Translations under genes and position numbers: made by a program
DNA from: JANXMY01 sp965246745
GTDB lineage: Bacteria; Armatimonadota; Armatimonadia; Armatimonadales; Capsulimonadaceae
Reading direction: 5' to 3'
DNA length: 64,000 nt
Assembly (NCBI GenBank): GCA_965246745.1
Contig: OZ251980.1
Location: 806,001 to 870,000, forward strand
The notes under the pieces: model-generated
What the model saw: the letters and a program-made list of their open reading frames with translations, nothing else
Told to the model about the DNA's origin: nothing
The model's database searches: none
In this document: in pieces, positions 1 through 7,954 of the stretch
Numbering within the stretch: position 1 is the stretch's first letter
How the letters are laid out: every line of letters begins with the position of its first letter

Positions 1-660
1 GGCGGGGCCGGCGACCGTGCCGGCCAAACGGCCGAAAAACGGCACAAACACATCTTCCGACTTCTGGTCGGGCACAATCGCGACAATTTTGTTGTCCCGA
101 AGCTGCTTCAAGAGCGCACGCGGCGAGTCGCCGCGCGGGTGGACCGAATAGCCGTTGTCGCCGCGTATCCGGTCCGTCAGCGCGTTGAATTTTTCGTCCT
201 CGCTTTGCCGCGCCACCACTTTGACCGAGAACCCTTCGGAGACTGCGCGTTTGGTCAGCCATTCCCAGTTGCCGAGATGCGCCGACACGACGATCACGCC
301 TTTGCCCCGCGCGAGTAAGTCAGAGACCACTTGGTACGAGTCCACATGCACCCACCGCGCCGTGTCTTCTTGGGTGAAGTGTGCGCCTTTCAGAAACTCC
401 ACCAGCGACGCCCGCGCAAACTGCTGAAAAACACGCTTAATCAATGCCTGCCGCTGATGTTCGGTCAGCGCGTCGCCGTAGGCAATTCTCAAATTCTTGT
501 CGGCGACAGCGCGGAACCGGCCCGCGACATGGTATCCCAGCGTTCCCATCGCCGTGCCCCAGGCCAGCGCGGGCCGCCACGGCACATATTTGAGGGTCTT
601 GAACGCCGCCCAGAACGCGCCGCGCACGACCGCCTGCCAGAACCGTTTGCTTTTTCGCAC
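1..660 (-). CDS. LpxL/HtrB-like lysophospholipid (lipid A) acyltransferase, 3' end cut off by the window
   Basis: I translated the minus strand from a GTG at 658-660; the frame stays open for 220 codons to the window edge, so the C-terminus is missing. The product has an N-terminal Trp/Ala-rich anchor-like segment, then the H-x4-E acyltransferase motif HLGNWE near residue 125, and further on a PDQK motif followed by VPFFGR, as in LpxL/LpxM enzymes that add secondary acyl chains to lipid A at the inner membrane. An in-frame TGA lies eight codons upstream, and GTG is the first start after it. The gene follows the aldo/keto reductase by about 36 bp. The family assignment is firm; the exact acyl acceptor is inferred. 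It supports a diderm cell plan. Confidence 0.8.
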   Translation of the reverse strand, partial: MRKSKRFWQAVVRGAFWAAFKTLKYVPWRPALAWGTAMGTLGYHVAGRFRAVADKNLRIAYGDALTEHQRQALIKRVFQQFARASLVEFLKGAHFTQEDTARWVHVDSYQVVSDLLARGKGVIVVSAHLGNWEWLTKRAVSEGFSVKVVARQSEDEKFNALTDRIRGDNGYSVHPRGDSPRALLKQLRDNKIVAIVPDQKSEDVFVPFFGRLAGTVAGPA

Positions 661-679
661 AGAAACAATTTTTCCCAAG

Positions 680-709
680 TCAGCGGTCAATCAAAATCAG
701 CGGTCAATC
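680..709. repeat. 13-bp direct repeat (17-bp period) at the aldo/keto reductase stop codon
   Basis: TCAGCGGTCAATC occurs at 680-692 and again at 697-709, with a 17-bp period. The second copy contains the stop codon and last codons of the aldo/keto reductase, so the first is a duplication of the gene's 3' end into the intergenic space. Confidence 0.8.
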
Positions 710-1671
710 GTCGCCATGCTCAGGTAGCGGTCCCCGGCGGCGGCCTCTTTGGGGGCCAGCGCATCCAAACGCGCCAAATCTTCGGCAGACAGCGCAATCT
801 CCGCAGCGGCAGCGTTTTCGCGCAGGTATTGGGGCCGCTTGGTGCCGGGGATCGGCACGAAATTCGGGTCCTGCACCAGCACCCAGGCCAGCGCAAGCTG
901 ACCGGGCGTGACCGCTTTTTCAGCCGCCATCCGCTCGACAGCTTCAACCAGCTTCAAGTTCCGCGCAAAGTTTTCCCCTTGAAAGCGCGGCGAGCCGCGC
1001 CGGTAATCGCCGGCAGGGATGTCTTCAGGCGACTTAAACCGGCCGGTCAAAAAGCCCCGTCCGAGCGGGCTGTACGGCACAAAGCCGATGTTCAGCTCCC
1101 GCAGCGTTTCCAGCAGCTCGCCTTCCGGCTCGCGCGACCACAGCGAGTACTCGGTTTGCAGCGCAGAAATCGGATGCACCGCATGGGCGCGTCGGATGGT
1201 CGCCGGAGACGCTTCCGAGAGGCCCAGATGCCGGACTTTGCCGGCTTGGACCAACGCGGCCATTGCCCCGACAGTGTCTTCAATCGGGACGGTTTTGTCT
1301 ACCCGGTGCTGGTAAAACAAATCAATGGTGCCGATCCCAAGCCGGCCCAGGCTGGCATCGCACGATTTCCGCACATACTCGGGAGCGCCGCTGATGCCCA
1401 AAAACGCGCCGTCGGCCCCGCGCATGTTGCCGAACTTGGTGGCAACCACCACGCGGTCCCGCCGCCCGCGCAGCGCCCGCCCGACCAGCATTTCATTGGT
1501 AAACGGCCCGTACATGTCGGCGGTGTCCCAGAACGTCACCCCCAGATCAATCGCCAGCGACAGGGTTTCCAGCGACTCGGCTTCATCGGCAGCGCCGTAG
1601 AACTCGCTCATGCCCATGCACCCGAGGCCGATTTCGGAGACGGCTAGTTTTCCCAAGCGGCGTGTGTTCAT
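697..1671 (-). CDS. Aldo/keto reductase
   Basis: 324 aa, full length for the aldo/keto reductase superfamily of NADPH-dependent carbonyl reductases with a cytosolic TIM barrel. The catalytic tetrad is visible: D49 and Y54 in DTADMYG, K79 in ATKFG and H122 in LFYQHRVD. The C-terminal half carries the expected YSPLGRGFLTG and GTKRPQYL elements for cofactor binding. The overall pattern resembles the AKR13/YakC-like group, but the substrate cannot be told from sequence. There is no Shine-Dalgarno; a TACAAT box ends 7 nt before the ATG, suggesting a nearly leaderless transcript. Confidence 0.9.
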   Translation of the reverse strand: MNTRRLGKLAVSEIGLGCMGMSEFYGAADEAESLETLSLAIDLGVTFWDTADMYGPFTNEMLVGRALRGRRDRVVVATKFGNMRGADGAFLGISGAPEYVRKSCDASLGRLGIGTIDLFYQHRVDKTVPIEDTVGAMAALVQAGKVRHLGLSEASPATIRRAHAVHPISALQTEYSLWSREPEGELLETLRELNIGFVPYSPLGRGFLTGRFKSPEDIPAGDYRRGSPRFQGENFARNLKLVEAVERMAAEKAVTPGQLALAWVLVQDPNFVPIPGTKRPQYLRENAAAAEIALSAEDLARLDALAPKEAAAGDRYLSMATIDR

Positions 1672-1678
1672 GGGCCTT

Positions 1679-1684
1679 ATTGTA
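1679..1684 (-). promoter_or_regulatory. -10 box abutting the aldo/keto reductase start (leaderless type)
   Basis: Minus-strand TACAAT with only 7 nt between it and the ATG, which puts the expected transcription start within one base of the start codon. I see no convincing -35 box. Confidence 0.5.
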
Positions 1685-1718
1685 CCTTCATCTGCGGAGA
1701 AATGGGGGAAACGCCGAA

Positions 1719-1745
1719 AAAGGGCAGGCGCACGGCCTGCCCTTT
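1719..1745 (-). terminator. Rho-independent terminator after the SDR gene
   Basis: Perfect 11-bp stem (AAAGGGCAGGC with its complement) and 5-nt loop, followed on the minus strand by TTTT. It lies 39 bp past the stop codon of the SDR gene. Confidence 0.75.
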
Positions 1746-1783
1746 CTGAAACCGCCCGCCCAAGCGGCTTTGCTCAAGCGGCT

Positions 1784-2674
1784 TTACGCAATCGGGTCGC
1801 CGCCGGTGATGCCGTAAATCATGCCGGTAATATACGACGCTTCCTGCGACGCGAGAAACGCATACAGCGGCGCAAGCTCGGCGGGCTGCGCGGGGCGCTT
1901 CAGGAGCGTCTGCTGGCCGAAGGTCTTCACCTGGTCGGGCGGCATGGTCGAGGGAATCAGCGGGGTCCAGACCGGGCCGGGCGCGACTGCATTGACCCGG
2001 ATGCCGCTTTGGATCGCTTCTTCGGCCAAGCCTTTGGTGAAGTTGACGATGGCCCCTTTGGTGGTCGCATACGCCAGCAGCATCGAATCGGGCTGGTAGC
2101 CTTCAATGGACGCCGTGTTGATGATCGAGCCGCCGGGGCGCATCACGGGCAGGGCGGCTTTGCACAGATAAAACATCGCGTAAATGTTCGTGCGGAACGT
2201 ATGGTCCCATTCGTCCGACGGAATTTCGGTGATCTTTTGATGGGTTTTTTGGAACGCCGCGTTGTTGACCAGAATATCCAGATGCCCGAACTCCGCCTGC
2301 GCTTTCTCGACAATCGCCTGGCAGTGCGCTTCCTGCGAGATGTCGCCGGGCATCAGCACGGCCCGGCGGCCGGCGCTGTGCACCAAGCGCAGGGTTTCCT
2401 GGGCGTCTTCTTCCTCGCTGAGATAGGACACCAAAACGTCTGCGCCTTCGCGGGCGAAGGCCAGCGCGACCGCGCGGCCGATGCCGCTGTCTGCGCCGGT
2501 GACAATCGCGGCCCGGCCTTCGAGCCGCCCGCTGCCGACATAGGTGCTTTCGCCGTAATCGGGGGCGTGGGTCATCTTCTTTTCGGAGCCGGGCGGGGTT
2601 TGCTCGGGTTCCGGCAGCGGGGGCTGGGGATACTGCTTGGTCGGGTCCTGCTGCTTCGGCATTGCTGGGGTCAT
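1784..2674 (-). CDS. SDR family oxidoreductase (YghA/glucose-ribitol dehydrogenase-like)
   Basis: 296 aa from the ATG at 2672-2674, which I prefer over an upstream in-frame start because AAGGAGA sits just before it. A proline- and charge-rich N-terminal extension of about 50 residues, usual in the YghA/YhdF group, precedes the Rossmann fold. The NAD(P) motif TGADSGIG is at 59-66, NNAA near 137-140, and the catalytic triad is S189, Y202 and K206 (YATTK). A soluble NAD(P)-dependent dehydrogenase is expected; in relatives such genes are stress or sporulation linked, but the substrate is unknown. Confidence 0.9.
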   Translation of the reverse strand: MTPAMPKQQDPTKQYPQPPLPEPEQTPPGSEKKMTHAPDYGESTYVGSGRLEGRAAIVTGADSGIGRAVALAFAREGADVLVSYLSEEEDAQETLRLVHSAGRRAVLMPGDISQEAHCQAIVEKAQAEFGHLDILVNNAAFQKTHQKITEIPSDEWDHTFRTNIYAMFYLCKAALPVMRPGGSIINTASIEGYQPDSMLLAYATTKGAIVNFTKGLAEEAIQSGIRVNAVAPGPVWTPLIPSTMPPDQVKTFGQQTLLKRPAQPAELAPLYAFLASQEASYITGMIYGITGGDPIA

Positions 2675-2709
2675 CGGTGTCTCCTTGTGTCTTTGAGGAT
2701 AGTCGCCGC

Positions 2710-2742
2710 GCGGGCGCTTGGGCGTTATACCCAAGCGCCCGC
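2710..2742 (-). terminator. Strong hairpin, probable terminator or attenuator
   Basis: 13-bp perfect GC-rich stem with a 7-nt loop between the small secreted protein gene and the SDR gene. No U-tract follows on the minus strand, so termination is less certain than for the other hairpins here. Confidence 0.4.
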
Positions 2743-2759
2743 ACTGTGAACAGGGGCGT

Positions 2760-3068
2760 TTATCTGCTCGTCCCGTTCATGCCGCTCGTCCCGTTCATGC
2801 CGCCGTGCTTTTTGCCGTGGCTTTTGCTTTTTTTGGAGTGGGATGCGCCGTTATGAGACATCCCCGAATGGGACATCCCCGAGCGCGAGGTGCCGGACTG
2901 AGACGAGCCTGTGCCCATCGTCCCGCCGCCGGTTGTCGTTCCGTTCGTGCCGGAACTACCGGCACCACCCGGTGTTCCAGCGCCGCCGGTGGTTTGACCG
3001 AGCGAAATGCTGCTGATCCCGAAAACAAGACTGGCTGCCAAGAGTGCAGCATTAACTGACTTTGTCAT
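2760..3068 (-). CDS. Small secreted Gly/Ser/Thr/His-rich protein
   Basis: 102 aa. An AAGGAG ribosome binding site lies 7 nt before the ATG at 3066-3068. Residues 1 to about 25 form a signal peptide (MTKSVNAALLAASLVFGISS, cleavage near SLGQ). The remainder is low complexity: a TGG/GTNGTT-rich stretch, then MSHSG and KSKSHGKKHGG repeats ending in GMNGTS repeats. No known domain. It lies downstream of a related Gly/Thr-rich lipoprotein gene, so the two may be co-transcribed surface or periplasmic proteins. The His/Lys-rich tail could bind metal or polyanions, but that is speculation. Confidence 0.65.
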   Translation of the reverse strand: MTKSVNAALLAASLVFGISSISLGQTTGGAGTPGGAGSSGTNGTTTGGGTMGTGSSQSGTSRSGMSHSGMSHNGASHSKKSKSHGKKHGGMNGTSGMNGTSR

Positions 3069-3228
3069 TTTTTTCTCCTTGTCGTGATGTGCAAAATTGC
3101 GAAATTCCCGCTACGGCGAGCCTGTCCCGCCGCCCGCAGTGCCGGCTGTCCCTGCGCCGCCCGCAGTGCCGGCAGTGCCGCCGCCCGAGGTTCCTGTCGT
3201 GCCGGCGGCTCCGCCGCCTGCGCCGGTG

Positions 3229-3276
3229 CTGCCTGTACCCGTGCTGCCTGTACCCGTGCTGCCTGTACCCGTGCTG
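3229..3276. repeat. Three 15-bp in-frame repeats (STGTG)
   Basis: GCTGCCTGTACCCGT is repeated three times in tandem within the frameshifted lipoprotein gene and encodes STGTG units in the restored frame. Confidence 0.85.
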
Positions 3277-3306
3277 CCGCCGCCGTCTGTCCCGGATTGA
3301 TCCCCG

Positions 3307-3368
3307 GAATGACACCCGCCGAGCAGGGCCAGCGCGAGAATGACACCCGCCGAGCAGGGCCAGCGCGA
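3307..3368. repeat. 31-bp perfect tandem duplication inside a signal-peptide coding region
   Basis: Two identical 31-bp units, 3307-3337 and 3338-3368. As 31 is not a multiple of three, the duplication shifts the reading frame just after the lipobox of the minus-strand lipoprotein. Confidence 0.95.
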
Positions 3369-3592
3369 GACTGCCGACCGTCAGCGCGATTCCCAGTTTC
3401 AACTTGGTCTGCATGGTGTTTCTCCTTGATGACTTTGCGCTCCCCGCAGAGGCTGCTTTTGTCATCAAAGGCGTGTTACCCGACGGCAAAACGGCCTAAA
3501 CCGAACAAGCGTCATTAATTATTTTTTATTCTTTCTTGTCATACTTAACTCTTATTTACTGTGCATAAAACTGTATGACAAGACGCAAAAAA

Positions 3593-3620
3593 GCGGCGAC
3601 GGCTGTTCAGCCGTCGCCGC
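3593..3620 (-). terminator. Rho-independent terminator of msrB
   Basis: Perfect 12-bp stem GCGGCGACGGCT with its complement, 4-nt loop, then six T on the minus strand, 25 bp after the msrB stop codon. Confidence 0.9.
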
Positions 3621-3644
3621 GTCACAAAGATACTCCGAACACGG

Positions 3645-4151
3645 TTATGCCTGCTTGACAAACTTCATCGCGACCGAGTTCATGCAGTAGCGCAGCCCTG
3701 TCGGCTTCGGGCCGTCGTCGAACACATGCCCCAAATGCCCGCCGCAGCGAACGCAGGCGACTTCCGTGCGCTGCATCAGCAGGCTGTTGTCCGAGCGCGT
3801 GAACACGCTGGCTTTGTTTAACGGCTGATAAAAGCTCGGCCAGCCGGTGCCCGAATCAAACTCGGTGTCGGCGGAAAACAGCGGGTTCGCGCAGGCGGCG
3901 CAGCGGTAGACGCCTTTGCCGTGAAACTCATAGTCGCCGGAAAAGGCCCGCTCGGTGCCCGACTCGCGCAGGACATGGTACTGGGCGGGGGTCAGCAGTT
4001 TTTTCCATTCGGCGTCGGTGTGGGTGACGGCGAAATGCCGGGCGGGCAGCGGGGCGCTCGGGGCGGAAAAGCCGAACTTAACGGCCAGCAGGGACGCCCC
4101 GGCGACGGCGGCGGCCCCGAAACTGTTTCGCAAAAGCTCGCGTCGTGTCAT
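3645..4151 (-). CDS. msrB: Peptide-methionine (R)-S-oxide reductase, Tat-exported
   Basis: 168 aa. MsrB reduces the R-epimer of methionine sulfoxide in oxidised proteins. Two CxxC zinc motifs (C84/C87 and C133/C136), GTGWPSF at 101-107, GHLGHVFDDGP, and the catalytic Cys156 in RYCMNS are all present. The N-terminus carries a twin-arginine-like signal (MTRRELLRNSFGAAAVAGAS), implying periplasmic export in a folded, zinc-loaded form. It is a monocistronic gene with its own terminator and an upstream AGAGG site. The start at 4151 is well supported. Confidence 0.95.
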   Translation of the reverse strand: MTRRELLRNSFGAAAVAGASLLAVKFGFSAPSAPLPARHFAVTHTDAEWKKLLTPAQYHVLRESGTERAFSGDYEFHGKGVYRCAACANPLFSADTEFDSGTGWPSFYQPLNKASVFTRSDNSLLMQRTEVACVRCGGHLGHVFDDGPKPTGLRYCMNSVAMKFVKQA

Positions 4152-4230
4152 AGTGATTGGGTTACCTCTTGCTGTTTATAACAGATGGCAGGCGCGGAAA
4201 GTTTCATAGGCGGAGAATTTCAGGGGCGGC

Positions 4231-4445
4231 AGGAGTGTGAGGGTTTGGTGTTTTGCGAGGGCGTGTTGATTGTGTGCGAGGGTATCATAAACGAGGGCGT
4301 GTGCGAGGGCGTAAACGCCCTCGCTGGGGAGCGAAGCGCTAAGGTCCCGCCTGCGCGGGACAAGATTAGGATAGATTGACATCTTCCGCCACGCAGGTGG
4401 CGGCTTGGCGTCCGCGCCCCCCAGCGAGGGCGTTCACGCCCTCGT
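4231..4445. repeat. Intergenic region rich in GCGAGGGCGT repeats and palindromes
   Basis: The 325-bp gap between msrB and the thioesterase (4152-4476) holds no convincing gene. GCGAGGGCGT or one-base variants recur at 4255, 4276, 4291 and 4303. Two copies form palindromes: GCGAGGGCGT-AA-ACGCCCTCGC at 4303-4324 and a second version at 4424-4445, 100 bp apart. TCCCGC/GCGGGA forms another hairpin at about 4345-4360. The function is unknown; a REP-like element or protein-binding array is possible. Confidence 0.6.
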
Positions 4446-4476
4446 TACCGACGCCCTCGCCGCAGCCACCGCGCTT

Positions 4477-4917
4477 TTATTCCGGCACGCCGAACTGCGC
4501 CTGATACGCGCGGCAGAACGCCAAAAACTCCGGCGGCATCGCGACCGGCTTGCCGGTCGAGCGGCGGACAAAGCAGCCGCTTTGCTCGGCGCGGGCGTAC
4601 TCCGCCCCCGTTTCGGGATGCACAAACCGCAGCGCCAAAGACAGCGCGGAGCGGCCTGCCGACAGCACCCAAACCCGCAGCAGCACAGTCTCGGACAGGC
4701 GCACGGGGCGGCGGTAGCAGATTTCAGTCCGGGTCAGCACGGCCGCCATGTCGGCGGCGTACAAGCGCTCGGGCGGCCACGGGCTGGCCTGCTGAAACGC
4801 AATCCGCCCGTCTTCCAGCCAGCGCACATACGTCGCGTTGTGGACAATGCTCGACGGGTCGAAGTCGTAGTACTGCGGGCGGATCAGCAGCGAGAATACG
4901 TCGGTCAAGTCGGTCAA
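4477..4917 (-). CDS. Hotdog-fold acyl-CoA thioesterase (4HBT/YbgC-like)
   Basis: 146 aa, normal for the single hotdog 4-hydroxybenzoyl-CoA thioesterase family. The signature region near residues 15-36, with YDFDPSSIVHN followed by YVRWLEDGR, matches the conserved YxDxD...HNxxYxxWxE pattern whose Asp is catalytic. It hydrolyses a CoA thioester in the cytoplasm; the acyl group cannot be named. Its ATG overlaps the stop of the M42 peptidase gene by 4 bp (ATGA), so the two are translationally coupled. Confidence 0.75.
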   Translation of the reverse strand: MTDLTDVFSLLIRPQYYDFDPSSIVHNATYVRWLEDGRIAFQQASPWPPERLYAADMAAVLTRTEICYRRPVRLSETVLLRVWVLSAGRSALSLALRFVHPETGAEYARAEQSGCFVRRSTGKPVAMPPEFLAFCRAYQAQFGVPE

Positions 4918-5960
4918 CGGGTCAGCTCCCCCAGCACGGCCCGCAGCAGCGCCGCCAGGTTCGGCACAGCTTCTCGGTGCATGATCTCGCAGCCGTGCGA
5001 GTTCTCGGCGGCAAACGCCAGCGTGATGGGCCGAGCGACCAGGCCGCAGGACGCCGCGCAGGACGCATCGCTGCCGCCCCGCGACAGCGCCTGAAAGTGG
5101 GGAGTTTGGCCGAGACTCGCGGCGGCGCGGGCCACGAGGTCAATGTCGGCGGCCTGCATGGAAGCATAGGAGTCATGCACCCAGACCGTCGGCTGATCGT
5201 CCACCGTGAACGGACTTTCAGGGACGCGCGGCCCGATTTCTAAAGCAATCCCGACCGCCGCCGGCCTTTGCCGAAGCAGCCACAAGGCCCCGTGCCCGCC
5301 GACTTCCTCCGCCGCCGTCGCCGCAAACAGCACCCGGTCGGGGTCTAAATCGGCGGCGCTTTCCAAAGCAATCAGCAGCGCCGCCAGGTCTGCGCGGTCG
5401 TCGAGAAACGGCGACGCCGCAAATTCACCCGCCTCCGTCCAGGTCCGGCGCGACGGGTGCAGCACAACGCGGGTGCCGGCGCGGACACCGTGCGCCGCCA
5501 GCTCGCTCGCGGGCAGCCCCGTGAAAATGCGCGTGTCCGCCCAGGTCAGCGCCCGTTCCCGCGCGGCCGCCGCCGTGCCTGCCGGATCGCTGGTGTGGAT
5601 CGAGCCGAACGACAAAACGCCGTCGAGCGGCCCGGCCTGCGCCAAAATCTGCACGGGGCCTTCGCCCCATTTCCACGGAAACGCGCCGCCTAAATTGGTC
5701 ACGGCCAGCCGCCCGCCCGGCTCGACCCGCAGGACGAGCAGGGCGATTTCGTCGAGGTGGGCCATGACGACAATCTCAGGCGCATCGGGCAGGCGCTTTG
5801 CGCCGGGCACGGACAGCAGCAGGTTTCCCCGCGCGTCGGTTTCGTGGACGCAGCCCAGGCGCTCGGCATGGGCGGCGACCGCGTCCCGCACAAGGGTTTC
5901 CTGCCCCGGCGGGCCGGGGATTTGGGTCAGCTCGCGTGTCAATTCTAAAGCGTTTGTCAT
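4914..5960 (-). CDS. M42 family metallopeptidase (glutamyl aminopeptidase/CelM-like)
   Basis: 348 aa, typical for co-catalytic di-metal M42 aminopeptidases. Metal and catalytic residues are recognisable: H68 and D70 in MAHLDE, D187/D188 in FLDDRAD, E218/E219 in ATAAEEVGGHGA, the EIGPR motif near 240, and a C-terminal His in SHGCEIMH. Such cytosolic enzymes form large complexes that trim peptides from the N-terminus. It is the first gene of a two-gene unit with the thioesterase. There is no Shine-Dalgarno, and a GATAAC box lies 5 nt before the ATG, so the start may be leaderless. Confidence 0.85.
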   Translation of the reverse strand: MTNALELTRELTQIPGPPGQETLVRDAVAAHAERLGCVHETDARGNLLLSVPGAKRLPDAPEIVVMAHLDEIALLVLRVEPGGRLAVTNLGGAFPWKWGEGPVQILAQAGPLDGVLSFGSIHTSDPAGTAAAARERALTWADTRIFTGLPASELAAHGVRAGTRVVLHPSRRTWTEAGEFAASPFLDDRADLAALLIALESAADLDPDRVLFAATAAEEVGGHGALWLLRQRPAAVGIALEIGPRVPESPFTVDDQPTVWVHDSYASMQAADIDLVARAAASLGQTPHFQALSRGGSDASCAASCGLVARPITLAFAAENSHGCEIMHREAVPNLAALLRAVLGELTR

Positions 5961-5998
5961 GGATGGTTATCGTGAATAACGTGAATGAAAGCATGAGG

Positions 5999-6787
5999 TC
6001 AGGACGCGTTGTCCGCCGCCGCGCCGGCCCAGAACGACAGGGCGATTTCGGTGAACTCGCGCGGACGCGTGAACTGCATCGCATGGGCCGTGCCCGACAA
6101 GCGCCGGAACTGACCGTTCGGCAGCGACGCCGCCAGGCGGCGGGCGACGGGGTCGGGAATGATGCCGTCGCGAGCGCCCCGCAGCACCAGGCAGTCGGCA
6201 TGGATCGCCGGCGTTTCTTCCAGCGGCTCGTCTTCAAGCATCGCCAGCGTCGTGCCGACATACCGCGCCAGCCCCATCTGCGCGTACATGCGGGACAGCA
6301 CGGCGGTGTAGATCGGCGGCTCCTGCACGCCGTCCAAAATCAATCCGGCGGCATAGCGGGCCAGCGAGATATACTGCCCGCCGACTGTCGAGCCGATCAA
6401 AACCAGGCGGTTCAAGCGCCCAGGATGCCGCCGGGCGAAGGCCAAAAGCACCTGCCCGCCGAGCGAGTTGCCGGCAAAGTCTGCTTTGGCGAGGCCCAGC
6501 GCGTCCATCACCCGCGCCAGCCAGTCCGCCAGCTCAGCAATCGAAAGCGCAGACTTCGGCCCCGGCGAGCAGCCGAAGCCGGGCATGTCGGGAACATACA
6601 CCGCGCCGACGCACCGCTCGGCCAGCACGCCCAGCGTCGGACGCCAGGCGTCCGCCGAGCAGCCGAGGCCGTGCAGCAAAATGATTGGAAGGGAGGCCCC
6701 GGCGGACGAAAGCGGCGGCAGGACGCGGACACCGACGGTGCGGCCGTCCACGGTGACAGTCCGCCGCACGGAAGGTTCACTGAACAT
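5999..6787 (-). CDS. Alpha/beta-fold hydrolase
   Basis: 262 aa. The oxyanion loop LLHGLGCSAD is at 38-46, the nucleophile elbow GNSLGG puts Ser at 108, the acid is in RGARDGIIPD, and the catalytic His is in SGTAHAM near the C-terminus, so the Ser-Asp-His triad is complete. Predicted to be a cytosolic esterase, lipase or C-C hydrolase of unknown substrate. It begins 6 bp downstream of the alanine racemase stop, so it is probably the last gene of an alr operon; the TACAAT sequence just before it is made of the last codons of alr. Confidence 0.85.
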   Translation of the reverse strand: MFSEPSVRRTVTVDGRTVGVRVLPPLSSAGASLPIILLHGLGCSADAWRPTLGVLAERCVGAVYVPDMPGFGCSPGPKSALSIAELADWLARVMDALGLAKADFAGNSLGGQVLLAFARRHPGRLNRLVLIGSTVGGQYISLARYAAGLILDGVQEPPIYTAVLSRMYAQMGLARYVGTTLAMLEDEPLEETPAIHADCLVLRGARDGIIPDPVARRLAASLPNGQFRRLSGTAHAMQFTRPREFTEIALSFWAGAAADNAS

Positions 6788-6793
6788 ATCGGC

Positions 6794-7954
6794 TTATTGT
6801 ACCCCGCCGTCAGGCATCCGCGCGACACCAGGCATCCGCGCGACACGGGCCGTCAGGCCGGTCGTCACCGCATGCGGCGTCGTCGAAATAAGCGCGGCCA
6901 GCTCGCCCGCCGTGATCGTCTCGCCGCCGCCCGTACCGATCAGCACGGCGGGGTCGCCCGCGCGGACATTCGGAACGGCGCTCACGTCCACCACCATTTG
7001 GTCCATGCAGACCCGGCCGCAGATGGGGGTACGCTTGCCGTGCAGCAAAACAAAGCCGCGCCCCGACAAGCCGCGCGGGTAGCCGTCGCCGTAGCCGGCC
7101 GTCAGGGTCGCATACACCCCGCCGCCGGGCGGCACGGTGTACGTCCGGCCGTAGGAAATCGTCGCCCCGGCAGGGAGCGGGCGGCAGAGGGAAACGCGGG
7201 TGTGCAGCGACAGCACAGGCTTTAGGGCCAAATCGCGGGCCGCGAAGTCGCCGGGGGTCGGCTCGATGCCGTACAGCAGCAGGCCGGGCCGGATCAGCGC
7301 GTGATGCGCGGCGGGGACGTTCAGCGCGGCGGGCGAATTCGAGGCGTGGACGAGCAGCGTTTCCCGGCGCGGGCCGAGCGACCCGAGAAAGTCCGCAAAC
7401 AGCGCGTGCTGACGGCGAGCGTCGGCGGGATTGTCGTCGGCGTCGGCAAAATGCGTGGCAAGGCCGGTGACGGCGACGCCGGGCAGGGCGTCCAGCGCGG
7501 CCAGCAGCGCAGGGGCGTCGGCCGGCTGCGCCCCGGCGCGGCCGATGCCCGTGTCTACATCCAAATGCACCGACGCCGCCGTGTTTTGGGCCACGGCGGC
7601 GGCCGACAGCGCTTGGCCCATCTCGAGCGACGACACCAGCAGGGTCAATCGGTGCCGGACAATCGCGGGGGCTTCGGACGGCAGCGCAGGGCCGAGCAGG
7701 TACACGGCGCAGCCGGGCGGCAGGAGCGGGCGCAGGGCCGCGCCCTCGGCGGGGGTGGCGACCCCGAAATCGGTCCACCCGCAGGCCGCGCACAGCGGGG
7801 CGACGGAAGCGACGCCATGCCCGTAGGCATCGGCTTTGACTACGGCCATGACCCGCGCCGGGGCGAAGCGGGAAGTCAGCAGCCCGATGTTATGCCGAAG
7901 CGCCTCCGCGCTGATCTCGGCCCAGACACGCGGGGCGATGTCAAGCTCGCTCAC
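6794..7954 (-). CDS. alr: Alanine racemase
   Basis: 386 aa PLP enzyme that interconverts L- and D-alanine for peptidoglycan. The Schiff-base lysine is K40 in VVKADAYGHG. The second catalytic tyrosine lies in the conserved TAGYGDGYPRG region and the substrate-binding RVCMDQMVVDVS motif follows. The C-terminus carries a small duplication (VARMPG/VARMPD) caused by an 18-bp tandem repeat. Its ATG overlaps the stop of the upstream phosphodiester-glycosidase-like gene by 4 bp, giving an operon with it and with the alpha/beta hydrolase downstream. Confidence 0.95.
   Translation of the reverse strand: MSELDIAPRVWAEISAEALRHNIGLLTSRFAPARVMAVVKADAYGHGVASVAPLCAACGWTDFGVATPAEGAALRPLLPPGCAVYLLGPALPSEAPAIVRHRLTLLVSSLEMGQALSAAAVAQNTAASVHLDVDTGIGRAGAQPADAPALLAALDALPGVAVTGLATHFADADDNPADARRQHALFADFLGSLGPRRETLLVHASNSPAALNVPAAHHALIRPGLLLYGIEPTPGDFAARDLALKPVLSLHTRVSLCRPLPAGATISYGRTYTVPPGGGVYATLTAGYGDGYPRGLSGRGFVLLHGKRTPICGRVCMDQMVVDVSAVPNVRAGDPAVLIGTGGGETITAGELAALISTTPHAVTTGLTARVARMPGVARMPDGGVQ
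6811..6846. repeat. 18-bp tandem duplication at the 3' end of alr
   Basis: CAGGCATCCGCGCGACAC occurs twice head to tail (6811-6828 and 6829-6846), in frame, adding six residues to the racemase C-terminus. Confidence 0.9.

Larger units (their letters stand above)
3111..3414 (-). pseudogene. Gly/Ser/Thr-rich lipoprotein frameshifted by a 31-bp tandem duplication
   Basis: The ATG at 3412-3414 follows an AAGGAGA site and encodes a clear lipoprotein signal with lipobox LLGGC. Immediately after that Cys the reading frame enters a 31-bp tandem duplication (3307-3368) and shifts, producing an Arg/His-rich tail that ends only at 3052, inside the next gene. If one 31-bp copy is removed, the frame becomes a clean 90-aa lipoprotein with STGTG repeats and an AGTAGG-rich tail, ending in TAG at 3111. 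The low-complexity composition of that restored frame matches the neighbouring gene. This may be a recent loss of function, a reversible slipped-strand switch, or an assembly error. Confidence 0.75.

Noticed and set aside
331..1647. 438-codon plus-strand frame opposite the aldo/keto reductase
   Set aside because: Arg/Gln/His-rich shadow of the minus-strand genes produced by high GC in third positions; no motif and no ribosome binding site.
2103..2744. 213-codon minus-strand frame overlapping the SDR gene
   Set aside because: Out-of-frame shadow with Arg/Pro bias; the SDR frame has all catalytic motifs.
6796..6801. TACAAT box 8 nt before the alpha/beta hydrolase start as another leaderless promoter
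   Set aside because: The hexamer is made of the last sense codons and part of the stop of alr (GTA CAA TAA), and the gap between the genes is only 6 bp, so operon readthrough explains the arrangement.
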